Assembly: GCA_902783305.1 (NCBI GenBank)
Contig: CACZQU010000085.1
Coordinates: forward strand, 1-12,071
Source of the DNA: an uncultured Lachnospiraceae bacterium
GTDB lineage: Bacteria > Bacillota > Clostridia > Lachnospirales > Lachnospiraceae
Length of the DNA stretch: 12,071 nt
Direction: 5' to 3'
Part shown: in pieces, positions 7,473 through 12,071 of the stretch
How positions within the stretch are numbered: position 1 is the stretch's first letter
Layout of the letters: each line of letters opens with the position of its first letter
Position numbers and translations under genes: made by a program
Notes under the pieces: model-generated
Seen by the model: only the letters and a program-made list of their open reading frames with translations
Told to the model about the DNA's origin: nothing
Database searches by the model: none

Positions 7473-8205
7473 AATGATCGGAGGACGGAATGCCGTGAAT
7501 GAGGCTTTACGCTCCGGAAAAACAATCGATAAGCTGTTTGTCCAGGACGGCTGTGAGGATGGTCCGGTAAGGTCGATACTTGCAAAAGCAAGAAAAAATG
7601 ACGCAGTCATCCGCTTTGTCCCCAGGGAAAGGCTGGATCAGCTTGCCGGGGGGCTGAATCACCAGGGTGTGCTGGCTCAGGTGGCGGCATATGGATATGC
7701 AAGCCTGGAAGATATTCTGGATGTGGCAGCCGGTAAGGGTGAACCTCCTTTTCTGATTCTCCTTGATGAGATTGAGGATCCCCACAATCTTGGCGCGATT
7801 ATCCGTACTGCTAATCTGGCCGGGGCCCATGGGGTCGTGATTCCGGCGCGAAGAAGCGCCGGTCTGACCGCAGTGGCGGCAAAAACCTCTGCAGGTGCCC
7901 TGAACTATACTCCGGTAGCCAAGGTGGCCAATCTCTCCAGAACCATCGATGAACTGAAGACCAGAGGGATCTGGTTTGTCTGCGCGGACATGGACGGGGA
8001 GCCCATGTACTCAGTTGACATGCGGGGACCTGTAGGTCTGGTGATCGGGAATGAAGGGAAGGGGGTCAGCCGGCTGGTCCGGGAAAAATGTGATTTTACC
8101 GCGTCTATCCCTGTAAGAGGGGAGATTGACTCCCTTAATGCATCTGTAGCTGCCGGAGTCCTGTGCTATGAGGTGCTTCGCCAGAGATTTGGATATGGGA
8201 AATGA
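7462..8205 (+). CDS. rlmB: 23S rRNA 2'-O-methyltransferase RlmB (TrmH/SpoU family)
   Basis: SPOUT-fold methyltransferase that uses S-adenosylmethionine to 2'-O-methylate a conserved 23S rRNA guanosine (G2251 in E. coli numbering). 247 residues. An N-terminal L30e-like RNA-binding domain spans about 5-80, with IGGRNAVNEAL near the start. The SpoU motifs follow: NLGAIIRTANLAG from N109, IGNEGKG with N197-E198, and SLNAS at 224-228, which form the trefoil knot and cofactor pocket. The start is uncertain: ATG 7462 lies seven bases after AAGGAG (7449-7454), while ATG 7456 is only one base from it and ATG 7474 is too far. Its stop overlaps sigH by ATGA. A closely related SpoU enzyme of another site specificity cannot be excluded, but the gene context favours RlmB. 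Confidence 0.9.
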   Translation: MPSEMIGGRNAVNEALRSGKTIDKLFVQDGCEDGPVRSILAKARKNDAVIRFVPRERLDQLAGGLNHQGVLAQVAAYGYASLEDILDVAAGKGEPPFLILLDEIEDPHNLGAIIRTANLAGAHGVVIPARRSAGLTAVAAKTSAGALNYTPVAKVANLSRTIDELKTRGIWFVCADMDGEPMYSVDMRGPVGLVIGNEGKGVSRLVREKCDFTASIPVRGEIDSLNASVAAGVLCYEVLRQRFGYGK

Positions 8206-8780
8206 AGTATGATGATTACAGCGATGAAGAGCTGCTCCGGCTTTATCGTGAAGACCGGGACGGACAAATCCCCGACTATCTGCTTGAAAAATACAAAGGC
8301 CTTGTCCGGAAAAAAGCAAGAGCTGTCTTTCTGGCGGGAGGTGACGTTGACGACCTGATCCAGGAGGGGATGATCGGCCTTTTCAAAGCGATCCGGGATT
8401 ATCAGGAAGACAGGCAGGCTTCCTTTGCGACTTTTGCAGGTCTGTGCATTGACCGTCAGCTCTATCACGCGGTACAAAAGTCCAACCGCCTGAAAAATCT
8501 TCCTCTCAATACATACATTTCTCTCACAGGGGAGGACGACCTTGTGGCCGGGCTCAGCCGGACAAGTGATAATCCGGAGGCGATTGTGATCGCGCGGGAG
8601 GAGCAGAAGGATCTGGAGCGTCAGATCGAAAAAATCTTAAGCCCTATGGAGAAAAAGGTTCTTTCGCGGTATCTGTCCGGGGAGAATTACGCGCAGATCG
8701 GTGAGGCTCTGGAGAAACCGGTGAAATCCATAGACAATACGATTCAACGGATCCGCAGGAAGGTACGTCTGCTGTCGTGA
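8202..8780 (+). CDS. sigH: RNA polymerase sigma factor SigH-like (sigma-70 family)
   Basis: An alternative sigma factor of 192 residues. Region 2 contains DDLIQEGMIGLFKAIRDY (50-67), the core-binding helix, followed by SFATFAGLCIDRQL, the -10 recognition part. Region 4 is near 140-190 and ends with a helix-turn-helix, YAQIGEALEKPVKSIDNTIQ. Both regions closely resemble remembered B. subtilis SigH, including the KNLPLNTYISL linker, and the position after rlmB matches too. In B. subtilis SigH drives stationary-phase and early sporulation genes; whether this organism sporulates cannot be told. The N-terminus is about 20 residues shorter than in B. subtilis. There is no strong ribosome site and the start overlaps the rlmB stop (ATGA), so translation probably depends on coupling. 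The rae1/yacP gene that normally separates the two is missing. Confidence 0.9.
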   Translation: MKYDDYSDEELLRLYREDRDGQIPDYLLEKYKGLVRKKARAVFLAGGDVDDLIQEGMIGLFKAIRDYQEDRQASFATFAGLCIDRQLYHAVQKSNRLKNLPLNTYISLTGEDDLVAGLSRTSDNPEAIVIAREEQKDLERQIEKILSPMEKKVLSRYLSGENYAQIGEALEKPVKSIDNTIQRIRRKVRLLS

Positions 8781-8790
8781 GGAGCCGGAC

Positions 8791-8807
8791 TGCTGTTTCG
8801 GGCAGCA
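8791..8807 (+). other. Short hairpin in the sigH-hydrolase spacer
   Basis: TGCTG (8791-8795) pairs with CAGCA (8803-8807), optionally extended by one T-G pair, around a UUCGG-like loop. No T-run follows, so termination is doubtful. The spacer 8781-8879 also holds an imperfect direct repeat, CAGACTGACC (8831-8840) and CAGACCTGACC (8844-8854). I see no clear promoter in it. Confidence 0.3.
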
Positions 8808-8879
8808 AAGCGGCGGATTACGGGACGGATCAGACTGACCCGACAGACCTGACCGGTGATTACAGATGAGGAGAAGCAG

Positions 8880-9773
8880 ATGAGAAAACAGAATTATGTC
8901 CTGACCGCCTTTATTGTCCTGCTTCTGGTTACACTGTTCGTGAGAATTTACCGTGACGGGAGGGAAGAGGAAGAGCTTTTGTCAAGGTACGAAAGAGCAA
9001 TGAATCACGAGCAAGCTGTGTCCGGCAGAAAACCTGCCCTGGAAAACAGAATGTCACTTGCAGGTCATGGAGCGGGTGTTCCTGCGGACGGCTGTCTGGG
9101 ACTGCATTATACTGCCCAGGTAAACGGAGTTCCGATTTATTATGAGAGAGCAGGACAGGGAAAACCCATCATATTGCTTCATGAAAACGGAGGAAGTCAT
9201 CTGTCCTTTGCAACGATGATCCGGCAGCTTGCGGCGGGAGGGTATGAGGTGTTTGCCATAGACAGCCGCGGGCAGGGAGTCAATCCTCCTCTTCCGGAAT
9301 ATCATTATTCGGATATGGCGGAGGATGTCTATAATCTGATCCTGGAATGGAACCTGAATTCTCCCTTCGTATACGGATGGAGCGACGGCGGGATTACCGG
9401 ACTGCTGCTGTGTCTGAACCATCCTGGCTGCGTCAGGGCGCTGGCTGTAAGCGGCATCAATTTATATCCGGAGGGACTGGATTCTTCGTTCCTGACACCC
9501 TTAAAGCTCAGCAATGCGTTATTGAATGATCCTCTCACGCAGATGATCCTTGACGAACCGATGATTGATCCGGAGAATCTGTCCAGACTCAGGATTCCGG
9601 TTCTCCTCACCGCGGGAGAAAATGATATTGTCCGTCCCGAGCACACCTGGATGATTGCCAGCAGCATTCCGGACTGCCGCCTGAAGATTGTGGAAGGAGA
9701 AAGCCACAGCAGTTATATTGTGGACAGTCAGATCATGGGCTCTTTACTCATCGATTTTCTGGATGATCTTTGA
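8880..9773 (+). CDS. Membrane-anchored alpha/beta hydrolase
   Basis: 297 residues. The N-terminus (MRKQNYV, then a hydrophobic stretch over about residues 7-21, then basic residues) looks like a single membrane anchor or uncleaved signal. The rest is an alpha/beta-hydrolase fold with a full triad: S168 in the nucleophile elbow GWSDG, D249 in AGENDIV and H276 in GESHSS. The oxyanion segment reads LLHENGGS, where most relatives have HG rather than HE. The substrate is unknown; esterase, lipase or peptidase activity are all open. ATG 8880 is chosen over GTG 8856 because GAGGAG (8868-8873) lies six bases upstream. The 99-base gap after sigH and the promoter after this gene suggest it may be an accessory tail of the sigH operon. 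It shares no visible pathway with its neighbours. Confidence 0.85.
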   Translation: MRKQNYVLTAFIVLLLVTLFVRIYRDGREEEELLSRYERAMNHEQAVSGRKPALENRMSLAGHGAGVPADGCLGLHYTAQVNGVPIYYERAGQGKPIILLHENGGSHLSFATMIRQLAAGGYEVFAIDSRGQGVNPPLPEYHYSDMAEDVYNLILEWNLNSPFVYGWSDGGITGLLLCLNHPGCVRALAVSGINLYPEGLDSSFLTPLKLSNALLNDPLTQMILDEPMIDPENLSRLRIPVLLTAGENDIVRPEHTWMIASSIPDCRLKIVEGESHSSYIVDSQIMGSLLIDFLDDL

Positions 9774-9779
9774 GAAAAG

Positions 9780-9788
9780 TGTTATAAT
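9780..9788 (+). promoter_or_regulatory. Extended -10 promoter for yebC
   Basis: TGTTATAAT fits the extended -10 consensus (TGnTATAAT) exactly, just after the hydrolase stop codon at 9771-9773. No good -35 lies 16-19 bases upstream, which is tolerated for extended -10 promoters. Transcription would start near 9795 and give a leader of about 78 bases before yebC. This suggests yebC starts a new transcription unit. Confidence 0.6.
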
Positions 9789-9790
9789 GC

Positions 9791-9819
9791 TTGACGAGAC
9801 GGAGATTACTAGGTAAAGT
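9791..9819 (+). promoter_or_regulatory. Possible second promoter for yebC
   Basis: TTGACG (9791-9796) matches the -35 consensus at five of six bases, and TAAAGT (9814-9819), after a 17-base spacer, matches the -10 at four of six. It would lie in tandem behind the extended -10 promoter. The spacing is ideal but the -10 is weak, so this is tentative. Confidence 0.3.
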
Positions 9820-9826
9820 AAACGGA

Positions 9827-9843
9827 TAAAGGGGAAGCCTTTA
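9827..9843 (+). other. Hairpin in the yebC leader
   Basis: TAAAGG (9827-9832) pairs with CCTTTA (9838-9843) around loop GGAAG. It lies 18 bases before the AGGAG ribosome site (9861-9865) of yebC. It could tune translation or be incidental. Confidence 0.35.
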
Positions 9844-9872
9844 GGAAAAGATGATGAGATAGGAGAGTAATC

Positions 9873-10601
9873 ATGTCTGGACATTCGAAATTCGCCAATA
9901 TCAAACACAAAAAAGAAAAAAATGACGCAAAAAAAGGGAAGGTTTTTACGATCATTGGCCGTGAGATTGTTATGGCTGTAAAGGCCGGAGGACCGGATCC
10001 CAATAATAACAGTAAGCTCAGAGATGTCATCGCCAAGGCCAAGGCGGCGAACATGCCAAACGATACCATCGACCGCGGAATCAAAAAAGCCGCAGGCGCA
10101 GACAATGCGGACAGTTATGAAAGAGCGGTTTACGAAGGATATGGACCGGGTGGTGTGGCGATTATCGTCGAAACCCTGACCGACAACAAAAACAGAACGG
10201 CCAGTAATGTACGGAATGCTTTTACCAAAGGAAACGGAAACATCGGTACCCCTGGCTGCGTTTCGTTTATGTTCGACCAGAAGGGACAGATCGTTGTAGA
10301 CAAGGAAGAATGCGAGATGGATTCCGATGAGGTCATGATGGCTGCGCTGGATGCCGGCGCGGAGGATTTCAGTGAGGAAGAGGACAGCTATGAGATCCTG
10401 ACGCCTCCGGATGACCTTGGGGCGGTAAGGGAAGCTCTCGAGGCCGCCGGCATCCCGCTTGTGGAAGCCCAGGTGGCCATGATTCCGCAGAATTATGTCG
10501 ATCTGTCCGATGAGAAGGCTGTCCGCGATCTGCAGAAAACTCTGGATCTTCTCGATGACGATGACGATGTTACGGATGTCTGGCATAACTGGTCCGAATA
10601 A
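9873..10601 (+). CDS. yebC: YebC/PmpR family protein (TACO1-like)
   Basis: A widely conserved cytoplasmic protein of 242 residues. Members have been described as DNA-binding transcription regulators (PmpR in Pseudomonas) and, more recently, as ribosome-associated factors that help translation of difficult motifs such as polyproline; mitochondrial TACO1 is a homologue. The N-terminal signature [14 protein letters not shown] is diagnostic, followed by [11 protein letters not shown] and the [19 protein letters not shown] segment. An acidic patch ([12 protein letters not shown]) lies just before the end. The ATG at 9873 has AGGAG seven bases upstream. It has its own likely promoter at 9780-9788. 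It is not beside ruvC here, as it is in many Proteobacteria. Confidence 0.95.
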   Translation: MSGHSKFANIKHKKEKNDAKKGKVFTIIGREIVMAVKAGGPDPNNNSKLRDVIAKAKAANMPNDTIDRGIKKAAGADNADSYERAVYEGYGPGGVAIIVETLTDNKNRTASNVRNAFTKGNGNIGTPGCVSFMFDQKGQIVVDKEECEMDSDEVMMAALDAGAEDFSEEEDSYEILTPPDDLGAVREALEAAGIPLVEAQVAMIPQNYVDLSDEKAVRDLQKTLDLLDDDDDVTDVWHNWSE

Positions 10602-10647
10602 TAAGGAAGCAGACTACGCGGTTTCAGCCGGCTAAGTTTTCTGGTGT

Positions 10648-10668
10648 CTGTTCAGCTTGACAGAACAG
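10648..10668 (+). promoter_or_regulatory. Inverted repeat upstream of the nfnA-like gene
   Basis: CTGTTC (10648-10653) and GAACAG (10663-10668) are perfect inverted repeats nine bases apart, 25 bases before the start codon. The loop contains TTGACA (10657-10662), a perfect -35 hexamer, but no -10 lies at the right distance (CGAAGG at 10680-10685). An alternative stem, TGTC with GACA, overlaps it. It could be an operator or an RNA hairpin. It does not resemble the Rex site (TTGTTAAnnnnTTAACAA) expected for a redox gene. Confidence 0.35.
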
Positions 10669-10693
10669 GTACGGTATTTCGAAGGAGGGTTTT

Positions 10694-11581
10694 ATGTACA
10701 GGATTTTAAAAGCGGATATGCTTGCCTCAAACATCTACCGGATGGATGTTGAGGCACCGCGGGTGGCAAAACGGGCGTTGCCTGGACAGTTTGTTATTGT
10801 AAAGGTCGATGAATACAGCGAGAGAATTCCGTTGACGATCTGTGATTATGACAGTGAGAAGGGCATAGTTACCATTGTGTTTCAGCCGGTAGGCGCTTCC
10901 ACTTTACGGATGACAAAGCTGAAAACAGGTGATGGCTTTATGGACTTTGTCGGACCGCTCGGACGTCCTTCGGATCTGACCCTGGAAAATCCTGAAGAGC
11001 TGAAAAAGAAAAAAATCGTTTTTGTCGGCGGTGGTGTAGGGACTGCTCCTGTTTATCCGCAGCTGAAATGGCTCCATGAGCATGGAGTAGAAGCTGACGC
11101 GATTATCGGAGCCAGGAACAAGGATCTCATTATTTTAGAGAAGGAAATGAGCGAAGTTTCCAATCTCTATCTGACAACCGATGACGGTTCTTATATCCGT
11201 AAAGGAATGGGGACCGATGTTCTCCGCGATCTTGTGCAGAACCAGGGAAAGAAATATGATCTGTGTATTGCCATCGGTCCGATGATTATGATGAAATTTG
11301 TCTGCCTTCTGACAAAGGAGCTTGGAATTCCCACGGTTGTCAGCATGAACCCGATTATGGTGGACGGTACCGGTATGTGCGGCGCCTGCCGTCTCGTGGT
11401 GGGAGACGAAGTAAAATTTGCCTGTGTTGACGGACCGGAGTTTGACGGGCATAAGGTGGATTTTGATCTTGCCATGAAACGGATGCAGATGTACAGGACA
11501 GAGGAAGGCCGTAAGAAACTCGAGTATGAGGAGGGTGATACGCACCATGGCGGCTGCGGTTTGTGCGGAGGTGAAAAATAA
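10694..11581 (+). CDS. nfnA: NfnA/SudB-like FAD- and [2Fe-2S]-containing flavoprotein subunit
   Basis: 295 residues of the ferredoxin-NADP reductase fold, of the sulfide/dihydroorotate dehydrogenase-like class. In the NfnAB complex this subunit holds FAD and a [2Fe-2S] cluster and handles NAD(H). The FAD domain (about 1-100) includes RIPLTICDYD. The nucleotide domain contains the VFVGGGVGTAP loop. The cluster region is DGTGMCGAC with D224, C229 and C232, then C244; three cysteines plus an aspartate is the unusual ligand set reported for this family. The protein ends in an extra HHGGCGLCGG tail with C288 and C291. The start has a strong AAGGAGGG site five bases upstream. The TAA overlaps the ATG of the next gene by one base, so the subunits are probably made together. 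PyrK or a sulfide dehydrogenase subunit are alternatives; the partner gene favours Nfn. Confidence 0.88.
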   Translation: MYRILKADMLASNIYRMDVEAPRVAKRALPGQFVIVKVDEYSERIPLTICDYDSEKGIVTIVFQPVGASTLRMTKLKTGDGFMDFVGPLGRPSDLTLENPEELKKKKIVFVGGGVGTAPVYPQLKWLHEHGVEADAIIGARNKDLIILEKEMSEVSNLYLTTDDGSYIRKGMGTDVLRDLVQNQGKKYDLCIAIGPMIMMKFVCLLTKELGIPTVVSMNPIMVDGTGMCGACRLVVGDEVKFACVDGPEFDGHKVDFDLAMKRMQMYRTEEGRKKLEYEEGDTHHGGCGLCGGEK

Positions 11582-12071
11582 TGGGAGATGTTCTGAAGAA
11601 GGTTCCGGTAAGGGAACAGGATCCGAAGGTCCGCGCGGCAAATTTTGAGGAAGTCTGTCTCGGCTACAACCAGGAAGAAGCGGTTGAGGAAGCTGCACGT
11701 TGTCTGAACTGTAAAAATCCCAGATGTGTGGCAGGATGTCCGGTTTCCATCAACATACCCGGTTTTATCAATGAGGTGAAAAACGGAGATTTCGAAAAAG
11801 CTTATCAGATCATCAGCGAATCCAGCTCTCTTCCGGCTGTGTGCGGCCGGGTCTGCCCTCAGGAGACTCAATGCGAAGGGCAGTGTGTGCGCGGGATAAA
11901 GGGAGAACCGGTATCGATCGGAAAGCTGGAGCGTTTTGTCGCGGACTGGGCCAAAGAAAACGGAATAAAGCCCAGACCTGCCAGCGGGAAAAACGGACAC
12001 AAGGTAGCCGTGATCGGATCTGGCCCGGCAGGCCTGACCTGTGCGGGAGACCTTGCCAGAATGGGATATGA
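11581..12071 (+). CDS. nfnB: NfnB / NADPH-dependent glutamate synthase-like subunit (GltA family), 5' part
   Basis: The start codon overlaps the nfnA stop (TAATG), with GGAGGTG at 11567-11573 seven bases upstream. The frame runs open to the window edge, giving 163 codons. Two cysteine clusters fit the N-terminal iron-sulfur domain of this family: C41, C44, C49, C53 (CLNCKNPRC then GCP), and C88, C92, C98, C102 (CGRVCP then CEGQC). The Rossmann FAD motif follows as VIGSGPAG, with glycines at 145, 147 and 150. In NfnAB this subunit carries FAD and two 4Fe-4S clusters and couples NADPH, NADH and ferredoxin. Databases often name such proteins gltA (homotetrameric glutamate synthase). Pairing with an NfnA-like gene argues for transhydrogenase rather than glutamate synthesis, but the missing C-terminus prevents a firm choice. 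Confidence 0.9.
   Translation, partial: MGDVLKKVPVREQDPKVRAANFEEVCLGYNQEEAVEEAARCLNCKNPRCVAGCPVSINIPGFINEVKNGDFEKAYQIISESSSLPAVCGRVCPQETQCEGQCVRGIKGEPVSIGKLERFVADWAKENGIKPRPASGKNGHKVAVIGSGPAGLTCAGDLARMGY

Overview
The window is a dense, all-plus-strand stretch of a bacterial chromosome, most likely from the Clostridia (Lachnospiraceae-like, moderate GC of roughly 50% by eye). This rests on strong Shine-Dalgarno sites (AGGAGG type), many 4-base ATGA overlaps, the Firmicutes block ispF-cysS-mrnC-rlmB-sigH, and an NfnA/NfnB-type flavoprotein pair typical of anaerobes. No tRNA, rRNA, insertion sequence, phage gene or CRISPR array is visible.

Layout. Bases 1-37 look like the 3' end of an unidentified gene. 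Bases 38-306 are a gene-free leader with several strong inverted repeats, ahead of an aspartate kinase (307-1626). Five bases later comes an 800-residue XPD/DinG-type helicase with an N-terminal RecB/Cas4-type nuclease domain (1632-4034). It overlaps by ATGA an exported serine hydrolase of the class A beta-lactamase fold (4031-5056). After an 84-base gap comes a compact housekeeping block: ispF (isoprenoids), cysS (cysteinyl-tRNA synthetase), mrnC (23S rRNA maturation), rlmB (23S rRNA 2'-O-methylation) and sigH (alternative sigma factor). Its genes overlap one another, so they are probably co-transcribed and translationally coupled. B. subtilis has the same order but with cysE and rae1/yacP included; both are missing here.

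A membrane-anchored alpha/beta hydrolase (8880-9773) follows after a 99-base spacer. Next is yebC (9873-10601), which has the best promoter in the window (an extended -10, TGTTATAAT) and possibly a second promoter behind it. The window ends with an nfnA-like FAD/[2Fe-2S] flavoprotein subunit (10694-11581) and the first 163 codons of its partner nfnB/gltA-like gene (11581 to the edge). Together these would form an electron-bifurcating transhydrogenase linking ferredoxin, NADH and NADPH.

Most of the window is ordinary core genome. The points most worth a second look are the structured leader of the aspartate kinase, the nuclease-helicase fusion with a complete set of nuclease motifs, the beta-lactamase-like protein that appears to lack the omega-loop glutamate, and the inverted repeats ahead of nfnA and yebC. 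No clearly new multi-gene system is visible.
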